Assembly: GCF_932526225.1 (NCBI RefSeq)
Contig: NC_064047.1
Coordinates: forward strand, 12,968,460 to 13,032,459
DNA length: 64,000 nt
Direction: 5' to 3'
From: Nematostella vectensis
Lineage: Eukaryota > Cnidaria > Anthozoa > Actiniaria > Edwardsiidae
The position numbers and the translations under genes were made by a program. The notes beneath the pieces are model-generated. The model did not search any database. It was not told the DNA's origin and worked only from the letters and a program-made list of their open reading frames with translations. Shown piece by piece: positions 11,543 to 24,335 of this stretch (the first letter of the stretch is position 1; every line of letters starts with the position of its first letter).

Positions 11543-11797
11543 TTAAAGCCGCATTGTCACCAGTTTACTTCCGGAGGTCCGACGGAAACCTTAACCGTTA
11601 AAAGACAAAAGAATCTATTAAAATCCGAGATATTTAACAGGCCATCCGCTCTAAATTATCAATCATATCCTCAAAGAAACTTCCAATAGACACACTTCTT
11701 CCAATATTTTGAAATATTTTTCGCGTTTTCCGTTTAAAAATCATCGGATATTGTTAGGTAATCCACCGGAAGTAAACTGGTGACAATGCGGCTTTAA
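11543..11797. mobile_element. MITE, 255 bp, perfect 32-bp terminal inverted repeats
   Basis: The left end (11543-11574, starting TTAAAGCCGCATTGTCACC) and the right end (11766-11797) are exact reverse complements. TTAA at both outer tips is compatible with a TTAA target duplication (piggyBac-like); TA would also fit. The interior has no coding capacity. The perfect ends suggest relatively recent movement. Confidence 0.88.
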
Positions 11798-13947
11798 TCA
11801 CTTCTGCAGTAATCGTAACACCAATGTAAAAATCATCGAACAAGCAATCACTAAGCCTGCATTGCGTTATGGGTTAGGAACTATATAACTTGACAAAAAT
11901 CACTTTCAAAACCTAAAAAATCAAACAGGTGCAATCATATCCACTCTACTAACAGCCGTTTGTAGATAAAGCACCGAGTATTAAATCCATCAAATAATAT
12001 ATTACATTTCATAGCTATAGACAATCATCTTTTTTCATAATAAAGAAATATATTCCTGGCAATTGGATACAAAACGTAATCTTAACACGCGTCCTTAAAC
12101 TTTTTTTTTTATACAGTAAGCGAATCAGTTGTCAATCAGACCATACAAGGCATAGGTACTTATGAAGACCTTATAAGGGAATAAGGGTATTTACGGTTAG
12201 ATGTGCCGTTAGATTTCTTAGTTTAATGAGAGTTACAAGCAATAAAGACGTGAAAAGTAGTCAGCAAATATATAACAACTAAAATAATTCATCTATGCGA
12301 GTAAAAACATAGAAGCCAATACCAATTCTATGCAAAAACAGGAGAAAACCCCAATAATGGTTTTATAGGCATCTAGCAATATATTTCCAGTCCTGAAGTT
12401 ACAACAAAAATAATTATAAATTATTCCATCGCGAGGGACTGACCAAATTTCGCACCATACACTTAGTGGATTTTGGCGGGAAAACAAGCATCAACACATC
12501 TAACACCCATGCGCCATCTCCCGCCATTTCACAACCTTGTTCTAGTGCTAATTCCCAGTCCCCTGGGTGAAAGTAATCATACATGGTCTAGATCGAAGTG
12601 TAGTTATGAAGTCATTGTTACTGATGTAGCCTAAATGCCGTTTCTAGTCTAGTTATGATGGTCACATAGCAGGATTAGTTTGTGTAGAGCTAAGTCAGAC
12701 TCTGTCACGGCAACGCTTGGGTTAAGCTCCTGTTGTTAGCCATTTTATGCTGGATGGAGGAACACATTACATGAATTAGAAATTACTCTATGCTTACCGG
12801 TGTTCAATTAAAGTTGGTATTATAGTGTGTTATTTTGAACTAATTAGATGAGAAAAAGCAGTGCAATTACGAAAGACATTTTGAGTAAACAACAGGAAAA
12901 GTCAAGTTCTCAAATGACAATACTGTACATAAAAAAGCCGTGTTGCCTGTCAAGGCGACAAATAATTCAGGAAAATAGAAGTTTAATTTAAATTTAAAAA
13001 ACAGAGGAGAAGCAAAAGGGTGTAAAGTGCTGAGTATAATGACAAAAAAGATGAAACGTAAAAACATGCGTTAACTTTCTTAGCACGGGTTAGCTTAGAC
13101 GGTCTTTAGAAAAGCAAAAGTTCACTGACATTGCTTGCAAGAAGAGGATGATATATATACCTCAAGTCACGTGATTGACATTTTAATTAAATTATATGGA
13201 AAACAAATCAATGTATAATAACGTCTAAATTGCACTAAGATTGTGTTTCACACAACACTTTTTTAAAACCAATTCTCACTAAGAGTGCAGGTATAAAAAA
13301 TATATGTCAAAAATAAAAAAAAGGATATGCTTACAAAATAGAACATTTAGTACAATAGAATTTACACAAGAATTTCATTTTAGTGAGTTTGTGTCTATCT
13401 TTTAAAATATTGTATATATCATATATTATATAATTTGAGATTTTTTTATATAAAATGTAAAAATGTATATTTTGTATATAAAATCTTTCTGGAGTAAGGA
13501 ATAGAACTACTGCAAGCCAGCTAGCCATTGCTGGAAATTCTAAGAAAAAATAGGAGAACCATTTTAGAATACACAATTCCCGATTGTACATACACCATGT
13601 TCAATGTTTCCAATCTTCAAATCCTATGAACTTACCATATTTAGAAAAAACGCAAAATTTCATTTATATTTTCACAATGGCTTAGGCAGGAAAAACTGAA
13701 TAAACAAATGGCACAAACACCAATGATGCATAAATAGATTTCTTTTTCAAGAAATATGTCCACCAGTGCAATGCATTATGGTTAGGGCCATATATAGCAT
13801 ACCTAGGAGGCACCCTTTCTATTTGTCACTCTTGTTATAAAGCTGTTTATACCTTATCTCTGATAGGGATGCTCTCTGATTGGTCGACGTGGCTTGACAG
13901 CACCTGAGGTCAAAGTCAATGGTTAGTTACCAGGGGATTACTAAGAT
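11798..13947. other. AT-rich stretch, no supported gene
   Basis: No exon with family similarity was seen on either strand. It lies downstream of the quaking gene and could hold distal 3' UTR or an alternative last exon, which cannot be decided here. Confidence 0.4.
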
Positions 13948-14051
13948 ATGAATACAACAACAGTGACTGCAGTACTACGAGCACAAGGTGACTTCATGTT
14001 ACCCCCAGATCTCCCTTTTAAAGAAAACATTGGAAATGCTGATTTAGAAGA
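13948..14051 (+). CDS. Candidate first coding exon, unidentified
   Basis: An ATG at 13948 opens a 34-codon frame (begins MNTTTVTAVLRAQGDF, then MLPPDLPFKENIG) that runs into a good 5' splice site, GA/GTAAGTA, at 14052. A CCAAT-like GATTGGTC lies upstream. No family was recognised and no downstream + strand exon was found, so this may be chance. If real, the gene would run antisense into the quaking locus. Confidence 0.2.
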
Positions 14052-14104
14052 GTAAGTACACAGCTGCTTTGTCTCCTATTATCTTTGCTCTACAAAGGAG
14101 TTCT

Positions 14105-14198
14105 TTTGTCTCTATTCTTCTCGTTCTTTGTGTCGAGGTGCGGATATTGTTCATTTGCCCAATCAAATTGCAGCTTGTAAGAGCTGCATACTGACCCA
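14105..14198. repeat. Dispersed about 94-bp repeat, copy 2
   Basis: Same-orientation copy of 10253-10346, without the attached 29-bp tandem array. Confidence 0.85.
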
Positions 14199-14570
14199 TT
14201 TAGAAAGCATGATTTAGTTGTATGCGAACTGCCTACAACATTAGCCCAGAATTACACACAACAGAGTTGTGGCTGATTTACACTATACAACTCAAGTTGG
14301 AGGATGGTAACCGTGATTTCAATTTCTTTTAAACAAAGCTCAAGTAGTTATATAGATAATACTGACCATTTTTCTGTGTGGCATGTTAGTTGACAACTGA
14401 ACACAGGAGAACTTTTTTGGATTTCTTTCTTGAATCAAATCATAAATGGTCTAATCTACTAGGGTCTGTCTAGGGTTTAGATGTCTCATTCTCCAAAGAC
14501 TAAAAGTACTACTAAGTACTAAATAAGTACTACTGCACAAAAGGTGTCCCAATTTAGTTTGGGTTAGTTT

Positions 14571-14576
14571 TTTATT
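14571..14576 (-). terminator. Probable polyadenylation signal of the quaking gene
   Basis: AATAAA on the minus strand, about 50 nt after the read-through stop at 14626. It is followed directly by AAAACTAACCC, which contains ACTAAC, the core recognised by QKI/STAR proteins. Confidence 0.45.
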
Positions 14577-14625
14577 TACTTTGTCACAGCAACACCTTAC
14601 CATACGATACCACATCACCTAAATG

Positions 14626-17600
14626 CTATACGAACCAGCACAAGTAAGTATCAAGCATACCAGTGTCATATTTACCTGAGCAATACATACCAAGTATTGA
14701 TGGCTCTAATGCTGCATGATAATCTAACAATGTGCCTGGGCGTGTCGCAGCATAGGGGAACTCAAGACCTGTGAGGGGTGAAGGGTATGCTCCAGGAACT
14801 GAAACCATAAATAAAGAAAACAAGTCAGCCATAAGAGAGGAGATAAGGCCATATTAGAATTACAATAAATGGGGTAATAATTAACTTGATAATTTCTAGT
14901 TATTATAAAGTAATCTAAAAGTTCTCAATTAAAAAAATGTAATTAAATATCAACACTTGTTACAAGTTATTTCTTAGCAGAAGGGCTATGTATGTATTCT
15001 ACATTACATACTATGGATATATATAAGCTACAAGTATGTCTTTAAGGAAAAAACTTGCATGTGAAAGAAAAAAGAAAATTAAGTTATGACAATACAAATA
15101 ACAATATACAAGTGCCTATAGAAAAATTGTGAGCATTAGAGTTTACATTTTCAAGTTTGATCTTTTGAATTCCAATGCAGACACAAAACAGGCAGAGTTG
15201 TGTAAAAAAGGCCTCAAGCAGACAGCATATATATATTAGATTCAAGTCCCTACTATAAATTACACAAATGAAAAGTTGAGGCTGTTAAGTACAGTTTTCA
15301 GTGTAATAGCTTACACATCAGATAACGAAGTTAGAGTTTTAAGGAAAATTTGTTGTTTGTATATCCAGATATTTAGACAGAAATTTAGAGTTTTGGGAGG
15401 TTTTTGATATATCAACATATTCAGGTACAAAGTCAGAATTAGTTATTGTTTATCACCATATTCAGGCAGAAAGTACAGTAAGAGTTTTTGGTTAAAGTTA
15501 TTGTACTGCATTTCACCATATTCAGATATTACGTAAAGTAAGAGTTTTTGGTTAAGGTTTTCGTAAATCAACATATTCAGGTAAAATGTAAAGTTAGAGT
15601 TTTTGGTTAAAGTTATTGTATATCAACATATACAGGTAGAAAGTTAAAAGTTTTTGGTTAAGGTTGTTGTATATCAACTCTGTGAAGCTCACTCACATGC
15701 GGCTCCCCATATACGAGAAGGCACATGAAGGCCTATGGGAAAAACACCAAAGGCACTATTACTACAATGGGATCTTGTTCAAGTACTAACTCCATTATTT
15801 ACATACGCAAATATAGCAGGACATTGAAACACTGACATGTGTGTAAACAAATAAGACAATTTTCTCTGTATTGTAAACAAAAGACTTGGTGTCTTTAAAA
15901 AGATATGTAAGTAGTCATGCATGTTGTAAGCTGTTAAAATAAATTTGTGAACTTCGAGAAATACAAGTCAAATTAAACTCCATAGGCATCCCTGTACAGT
16001 TCTCAACAACTTAAAAATTGTAAGTTTTTACCGTGGTACAAATGTATCGATTTGATTTAAAAAAAAACTGTATATTTAAGGTTCAACCCTTAAAATGTCC
16101 TGTTACACAATTTTTGGACTGCTCAAAGTTCCATTAAATTAAATAACCAGGCCATGTGTCATGCTACATCAGAAAGCCTCTTTCAGCTGACACTTGGTCA
16201 TCCTAGCAAAGTACTACCAAGTGTAAGAAGGCACATTCCCATCTGTTTATTTGGGGAAGCTTTTAGATATTACCAATTTAATTTGGTAAATAAAGCATGA
16301 GTTTTTATTTTCGCGTTATTTTGAGATTTTTTTCTCATAATTTGTCTTCCAATACGGGTTGAAAACAATAACAAAGGTGTGGCTGAACAGGGCTGTTTGA
16401 GTGTGAAAAAAAAACAAGAATTATTATTCTTCTACACAGCAGTCTCATTGAAATTATATGGCTGCCTTTTTTATAATCTATACTTTATGCATGATCATCT
16501 AAGCACTTTTTGTACACCTTAACTTTCCAAATTTACCAATTTTACAAGCTTTTCTTCATTACATAAGTTGTAAATTAATAAAAAATGGTGAAGTTTTGTA
16601 GGATACAGTAGATTAAATTTCAGGGCAATAGGCAACATGCACTAAGAAATCACATAACTTTTACGGGGGCAAACTCGCACTTTTGGCAGCAAAATAACAG
16701 CAAAAAGCAACCTTGCATAATTAATGCAAGGAAAGGGGTTAATATTTGTTGTCGCTTTGTGGCGTGATAACTGGAGGCGCTCGCTTCTGCGTTACTTTGG
16801 TGTGAGTTTACCATTCAAAAAGTCAAGTTACCTAGTTAATGAGATTCATCTCCTTACAAAACTAAATTGTACATCCGATTTGTATACATTGTGTTGTGGT
16901 TCTACGTTCTACAACATAAATCTAAGGCACTCTTAACACACCTGGAGGTCTTGCCGCAAGCTGGTACCCTGCTAGGCCTGGATGTATTGGCATGCCGAGC
17001 AGCCCACCAGGTAGGATTGGTGATCCTGGCAGTGAAGAAACTGGAATTGTATTCAAAGATGCTTAGAACAACCAAAATTACTGCATAAAGCTTTGCAGGA
17101 GTATTATCAACCTGCATGTTTTTTCACTTTTTTTGCTATTCTCACTTCCCTGCATTTCTTTTCTACTGGTTCGTTCCTAATTCAACTACATATCCTTGCA
17201 ATCACAATTAGAATTGGCAATCACAATAGCTCACCTGCTGTCACACCCGGGACACCTGATTCGCGCAGCGTTCCATTAAGAAGAGCTAAGTCCTTGAGTT
17301 GCTTCTTTTTTATCTCATCCTCTCCTTCCTCCTATTGCACCCAAACAAATCAGTAATTATATACTGTATATATAATGCCTACACATTACCTAACAATTAA
17401 AATGCATATCCAAGGTCCCTGATAAAGTGATCCTTTGAATTATGCACTACAGATCATGTTACTTAAATAACATAAGCATTCTTTTCCTCCCCTCCCCTCC
17501 CCTCCCCTCCCCTCCCCTCAATGCATTTACTGGCAATGACTTGTTTGATTCCTTGGCCCAAAATGATCAATACAAAAGGCCCAAATAGTCGTGTTTGTAA

Positions 17601-20600
17601 ACCAAAAGAATAAATACAAAACAGCGAAAACAGGCATTCGACTTTTTGTGTTAAATACAACTTCTTCGGGGCAGACTGACAAAGTCTTATTAAAGCAAAA
17701 CCTTGGCAAAGTCGAGTGACAGTTTTTAATGTTATTTGAAAATGATCTATATAATCCAAGAAACAAACAGCTGTGCTACAGGAAGAACATAGATACTTAC
17801 CACGGGCCTAAGGAGTGACTGTACCCTTTCAACAGCCTTCTCTAGGCGGGTGTGGCAGCGCTCCTCTGTATCCTCGCATGATATTAACACATGCAGGTCT
17901 TCATCCAGATGTTCGTAGTTAGGTTGGCCACGTTTTTCCTCTTCCTAGAAAACAAACATTACGCTACATACAGAGAAATATGTATCACAGATGAAACGTT
18001 TTTTTCTCTGTGATGATGTACTCGAGAGCAGAAATTAAACTTCTCAGTTATTCAGAGGAGAAGATGGAGGATGATAGGGCATTTTAGACAAAAAAAAAGT
18101 CACCAAGGTAGCCCTCTCGGGGACACCTGGAGGGACTAAAAAAGGAGAGGAAGGCCTTTGACCACCTGGTGAAAAACGGTAGAGGGAGAAAGGAACAGTG
18201 CCGGATGGAAGACGGGATAAGGCAAAGGCTGCTGCTGCCACCAGAACAGACTGGAAGCATTCTGTGGAGCCCTTATGTGGCATAAAGAAGATATGTTACA
18301 AGTAACAGATGAGGAGGCTGATACTCTTGATATGACGGGTGTAGCAGAAAATACTTGAGCATTGTTTTGTGTAAAAAACAACAAAAGAAAACACCTGTCT
18401 TGCAGTGCATTGAGTTGAAAACAAACACAGCAGCTTAATAATTTAACAAATATTTCTCATGTCAGTTGCATAAAAATGGCAATTGGATGCAAAGGGTGAG
18501 TTTTCTTTTTTAGGAACTTACGAGTTTTTTGTCTTTCATCGAGCCCTTTCCTCTTACAAGCAGCTTACACCCTGTTGTACTTTCAATTTCTCTTAGCGTC
18601 ATTCCCCTTGGACCAATTACTCTGCCTACAAAGTTGAACTGCAAAATAAATAAAAAATGAGCAATCAATTACTATATTCACTCATTCCTTTTTTACATAA
18701 TAAGCCATGATAAAAATACATTATCATGGTAAAAATACAAATGAGTCTGGATGCAGGGGTAAAATAACATTTTCTATCTTCTTTCAAAGATTTGACTGTT
18801 CTTTTATTGAGAGCTGTATCTCAAAAGACTGTTCAATGAAATACTTTTATTCTTACTGTATTTATTTTTCAGGGTAAACACAGATAAAAAAATAAATAGT
18901 ATTTAAATAGTGCTATGCATTTATATAGTGCTACAGTATGTCCAGCCACCCTTCTTAATAAAAAAGGCTTCTAGAAGGCTCAAATGTTTGGCAAGTCAAA
19001 TTCAGGGCAGAGAAACAGAAAGATTCTCCCCATGTCTCAACCAGGAGGTGAAAGGCCCTATAGACTTTGAAGAGCTAGCCCCCAGGGCCATCTGTGAAGC
19101 CAGGGGGAACCAGAGGATTACCTTGGGGAACTCCTTCACTGGTGCATAAACTTTCTCCACTAACTTCACCCTGGGTCCAGACGGAGCAGGCAGTGATAGA
19201 TCAGCAATTGATGTTGTCCCGTTATCCACACCGTTTGTCGCACCATGGAATAGTTCATTTCTTACTTTGTTGATTTCTGTGAATGGAAAATTAATTCTAA
19301 GAAATACATCCTTATCCCACGAGTGACCTGAAAAGCAAATTGGATAAAAGAAGTGAAACATTTTTATTCTATGGAAGTCCTAAAAAGCAAATTGTGTCAA
19401 AAGGAAAGAGATCCCACACTAGTACTTTATCAGACACTTCAATTTTGAAACTTATCTTGTGACGTATCTTTCCTGTCATTATTTTGCCCATATTTGATAG
19501 TAATTATAGACATTACATGTATAAAACACATGGAAGGTAAATAAATACATTTTCATGTGCCCAAGTGGGAGCCCCCTAAACCTCTATGAATTTGCTACTT
19601 GGCACACTATATTTTCCTTACAGTAGTTCATATTTGACTGTGAATTTCACCAATTTTACCATATTTTCCTCATATTAGAATGTGAGAGTGAGTTATTCCC
19701 TTCAAAATCTTCAGGCATTTCAATATAATCTTGCAAAGGTGACTTGACATGAACTTAATTGAAATCACAGAGGAAGTGCTTGAACATTACTGACTCAATA
19801 CAGCATAAGGACTACATCATTTGGTCTTCCAGGGACTTTTTCCTGTGATGCAGCAAATACTGCTCCTTACAATAAGTAGAAATTGAAAAAAAAAATGAAA
19901 ATCAAAATTGTAAATATCCAGCAAAAAAACAACCACCCTGAAGAGTTATATCTAACCATTTTTATGGAAAAAACTGTCTAAACAATTGCAGGGAAGTAAT
20001 ACAGTATCTAACAAAAAACAATCAATGTAAACAGGTAATGAGAGTTTTTTATCTCACATTTTACAATAATTTCCATACCAATTCAAGTTTGAAGAAATAC
20101 GCTGTAATGAGGTCTAATAAACTCTAAGAAAAGCTCACATCTAAAGAGCTCTAATATAAGGAGAAAACTGGCACCACTAGTATTTAACCTGAATATCCAT
20201 AGTGGGGAAGGTATAACCTTTAAATATGGTTTCTGGAAGCAAAACACTCAATAAATCTTCTTGTGTTTCAGAGGAAATAACAGGTAGAAGAGTTCCCTTT
20301 TTTTCATTTATGTAGTTGTTCAATAAAAAATGACCTTCAAATTTGGAGAATAGAAAAAACATCTTTGGAAATTCATTTGTTCTTTTTTCATCCAAAATAA
20401 CCTGAAACCCCACCAGATGGTGGTTCCAAAAAAGGAGCTTCCTTCAAACTGCTTTTTTTCCAGGACCATGAGTGGTTGAATAATACAAAGGCACTTTTTT
20501 AAATGAATAACTTCAGTGACTATTATATTTTTTTTGTTAGATGACACTATAGGGGACTGTGGATTTTAAGTTATTTGTAAAGGAAACAATCCCATTCTGT

Positions 20601-23600
20601 TAAAATGGCATTATCTAGGGAAGAACCTGGATGCATATTAAAGAGGGACTTCACGATTTATCCACCTAACAAGAAAGAGCACATAGACTAGGAAATAAAA
20701 GTGGAAATAAGCAAAACTTTTAGTTCACTCTTTAATTCAAAACCAAATATGTAAGTCATAAAAACAAGAAATGACAACAGTGACTATACTGTTTGAATTC
20801 ACTTAAAGTTTTCATTCTATGACTAGAAGTTTTACATAATTTAGTGATATCATTTTGGATAAGTTTGTGCCAGAGGGTATTACAGAAAGTCTGCTCCAGA
20901 TTTTGCTACAGTAGGCCTTGATAAACCAGCAACATGACTACAATTCTATAAGTAGTTGTATTGGAAATTTTCTATTTAACTTTTCCCATTACATTCTGAA
21001 CACTGAATGCAATCTAACCCCTAGTTCCATTTCTGTGGTTGTCAAACACATGTAAAACTATTGCTGATACAATCACCTAAGATAAGCAGAATTTGAATTT
21101 CCCTTATTTATTTCAGGTTCAATAAGAGATAAGTGTACAACCAATACAAGTTGTTTGATTTTGACATGATTATGCTAAACTCTGATCAATGTCTCAAACA
21201 ATGCCTCATTGGATTTCTGAGATATCCCCATATTATTCTATTTGAGAAAATGCTTTATTTTTTCAGAAAGAATGACCCATCCAAATTCAAGGGCTAATTT
21301 CCTAGATATAACTATCTTGAAAAGCTTGCCAACAAAATGACTAAGAGATTCTATATAAGCAAAATGGAAACAAGCAATACAAGGATTTACCCGAAAGCAG
21401 GATTCAATTTTAGAACAATCTCTTGTGCTATTTTTGGTATTGAATATTTAATCTTGTTATGGGGTTAACTAGGTCTCAGTCTGTAGAATGATCACCACTA
21501 AAATGCAACATGAAACTACATAACAATGTCTTGCAAAATATATAAGAGGCAAATAAAATTTACTTTTCTGAATTATTAGAATTCAATTACAAACCCTAAA
21601 AATATGATTTTAAGGAAGACAAGTTTTATAAACACATTAAGAATTTATTTTTTGGAAAAGGGGATTTGTTGAATACTTGAGTTATCTTTTTAAAAAATTC
21701 AAATCATTGACAAATTTGATCTTGGGTGAGGAGAATTATCAATATAAGAAAGTCAAGACTTACAAAGCAATACTGGTTAATATAGTGTCTAATTATTTAA
21801 AACATACTAATAAAAAAGAAAATATCGGAAAGGAATTCTGATAAATGATATGTTTCTAAAAAAAATAATAAACACATGTTTAATCAGTATAAGAACTTTT
21901 CTATTCGCATAGTCTAAGCAAACATGACATATTCAATAAAAAAATAATTGTATACAAATAACATAGGAAAAACGGTAAGTTTTTGGAATTCAATCTTTTA
22001 CACAAGACTAAACAATATCATCTATTTTGTAGTAATTTTATCCACCACAACCAACATAGTTCAGTTGTTTTTGGTGTTACAAGTAACAGGTAAGTGTAAG
22101 TATGGGACATTTAATAAAATATTTATCCTGTTGTAGTGCTGACGATGGTTGATGTGGGATTGTCATGAACCTTTTGGAACAGATGCAATCATGTGTATTC
22201 GGTTCTAAATCTGTGAATTTCTTTTCAATCCCTAAAGCAAAAATACTTCCACGACAATTTAATTATTGCTATTATGACTGGTGACAATCAAATATTCACA
22301 CATGGAATATTAATTTATTTTCGTTCTCTCCAAGATAAAATTCAGAAAACTGAACTTACTATCGTGGCAAAAACGATAATGAAAAATGAGGCATTTAGAA
22401 TTCCGAGCGGTCCAAGGTGTTTCAAAAATCCATTGTTTCACCTAAAATACGAGAACTATTAAACTTTCATAACACCACAAGCATCAATAGATAAAACATC
22501 TGATCGACCACTGGTACGAATTAAAACTGACTTTTAGTTTTAGCGAAGGGGGAGATGTGATAGCGCGGGTGACCAATGCAAAGTTTGTTTTAACAAAAAA
22601 TACACTTCGAAACCATAATAATAGGCAAAACTACATTCTACCAGACGAGGCAGTGTTGTTTTTTGGTGTCCAATTGAGGATAAGGATTTGTTCCAAGTTC
22701 CCTTTGGTCATTCTTTGAATAACTCTGGGGTATATCGGTGACAGGCTACCTGCCGAGGCTAGCAAAATACCCGGTTCGTGTTACATAAACCTTGTTTTTC
22801 AACCCAGCCTACAACCTGGGGTTTATAAAATGACTTTCACAATAATAAACATGCTGACTACACTCTAGGTCAAACCCTCAATATCAAAGTCTTGTTCTAG
22901 GCGAGATCCGGAAAAATAAATCGCCAAGAAATCGCGATCATAATATTCCACGGGTCTTGCAAAATTCTCAAAAGAAATTGGACACGTCGAGATATCGAGT
23001 GACTGAAATATTCAATTAAATTCTATAAAATCCTTGTATTGTAAATTCCAACATTATACACCTTTTAAGAATACGAGATAGGTTTTCAACACTTGGCCAA
23101 ATGAATAAGGCTGTCCTTAGGATAAATAATTTGCCGTAAATACGGTCAAGAAACCGCAAAGCGAGCTACAATTTGTGAAAATTGCCCACATAAAATTTGA
23201 CAAGACGTGTTCCTGTTGATTTCTCGCTCCGGTGAAAGGAACGGACGCGTGTCGATCTCCACGCCAGAGAAACTGTTCGATTGAACGCGACGAATCGGTT
23301 TGCTAAAGCGAACAATAGCCATCAAATTGCGTTTATTTGCACAAGGACAGACAAGCAAGCAAAATAGACTCACGAAGAATAGCTTTTCAACGCGAGAAAA
23401 TGTAATTATGCAAGAATAAAAGCCGCAAGTTTTGCTGCTCGAAACCAGAGAAAACCAGCGAAACCTCGGCTTGAAATGCTCGCAGACTTAAAAGCATCTT
23501 AAGATCTCTTGAAGTTGAAAGTCTCAGCGGTTGGATATGGGCTGTTAGCTTTCTACTAAACGCGCTTTAGACATGGTTGGTTGACAAAGGATGAAATATT

Positions 23601-24335
23601 CATGGTTCCCGCAGAGAGAGTAGAATCAAGCACGCTTTCAGAAGAATACCAGTTTAATCATACGAAACGTAAATAAGAATTTTACGATCTTGTATTCTGA
23701 GGTTACAAATACATAGGGAGTCTTTTTTTTATCAAAATAAACGAGTATCATGCTAAAAATCTGACCCAAACAGTAAGGCGAATGGACGAGAGAACGTAAT
23801 CTGACCCTCAAGGATTAAACGTTCAAGAATTTAAGTTACTACTGAACTTGGTTTCTATTTACAAATCATAGAATCGTAAAGTTATTAAAAACCAACCTGC
23901 TTCTCAAAGCTTCCCTCTGGACTTCAGTGGTCGTTCAGAAGTTAAACTAAACTTGTTCATACAGGAGCATTGCAAAACAACTGGCTCCACGAAGGTTTGA
24001 AGACGGGACAGGCCACTTGAAGAAGACGGCACTCAAATTTCAACTTGCCTTTCGCAAGATTTTACAACGAAAACCCAGCCCAAAGATGCATTAGAAATTA
24101 CCTTGAATCGTTACTTCAGCAATGCTGCGTATTATTTATGTTGAATTGGCGATTATTTATCATAAACTGCTATTATTATTACAACATTATAGTCGCATCG
24201 TGTGAATAAGTTACTTCTGACTTTACCTTGATCGAGTAGCCGTTCTGCGTGAAGAAAAATCTTGGGCATTTTCGAGACGGTTGTTTTGTCATTCAATAGT
24301 TCGTTAAGGTATTCAGAAGTACTAGGAATACTCAT
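14626..24335 (-). CDS. QKI: Quaking (QKI) homolog, STAR-family KH RNA-binding protein
   Basis: Coding exons in transcript order are 24227-24335, 19122-19276, 18522-18638, 17801-17944, 17235-17331, 16942-17025, 15697-15732 and 14626-14798. All phases fit and the model gives about 304 aa (vertebrate QKI 311-341). Exon 1 (ATG at 24335) encodes the QUA1 dimerisation helix ([19 protein letters not shown]). Exon 2 leads into the KH domain ([13 protein letters not shown]). Exons 3-4 are the KH domain ([12 protein letters not shown] with the GPRG loop at residues 97-100, [11 protein letters not shown], then [13 protein letters not shown]). Exon 5 is QUA2-like ([12 protein letters not shown]). Later exons give the Pro/Tyr-rich tail. 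By family the protein dimerises, binds ACUAAY-type RNA elements and controls splicing, stability and translation. Intron 1 spans 4950 bp. The 3' end is uncertain: GT donors at 14690 and 14675 could join a further last exon I did not identify. An octamer ATTTGCAT lies upstream at 24468-24475. Confidence 0.93.
15326..15680. repeat. Degenerate tandem repeat, 50-60-bp unit, in a quaking intron
   Basis: About six diverged units carry GAGTTTTTGGTTAA followed by ATCAACATATTCAGGT; clear unit starts are 15482, 15542 and 15597. It ends about 15 bp from the donor of the 36-nt exon. Confidence 0.75.
15697..15732 (-). CDS. QKI: Quaking 36-nt microexon, predicted cassette exon
   Basis: The acceptor TTTTTCCCATAG and donor T/GTGAGTGAG are both strong. 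The 36 nt encode [11 protein letters not shown] plus split codons and enter and leave in phase 1, so skipping keeps the frame. It is listed separately because it predicts two isoforms. Confidence 0.7.
16630..16725. repeat. Dispersed repeat copy in a quaking intron
   Basis: CACTAAGAAATCACRTAA, then TTTTGGCAGCAAAATAACA and AAAAAGCAAC match the blocks at about 6640-6735 and 9800-9925. Confidence 0.6.
17482..17519. repeat. (CCCCT)n simple repeat in a quaking intron
   Basis: About seven pentamers. On the transcribed strand it reads (AGGGG)n, a good RNA G-quadruplex candidate, about 280 nt upstream of the 17801 exon's donor in genome coordinates, inside the intron that follows that exon. Confidence 0.9.
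18115..18300 (+). mobile_element. Possible 3' remnant of a non-LTR retrotransposon ORF
   Basis: One + frame reads [20 protein letters not shown], resembling the C-terminal end of some LINE polyproteins (xRxxWKxxVEALC). It lies antisense in a quaking intron. No reverse transcriptase motif is present, so the call rests on this short similarity. Confidence 0.3.
19277..24226 (-). other. Quaking intron 1, no embedded gene recognised
   Basis: 4950 bp of very AT-rich sequence between the QUA1 exon and the next coding exon. No transposon ends, long tandem arrays or exon-like frames were seen. The last 1.2 kb nearest exon 1 (from about 23000) is less AT-rich and could hold regulatory sequence. Confidence 0.6.
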
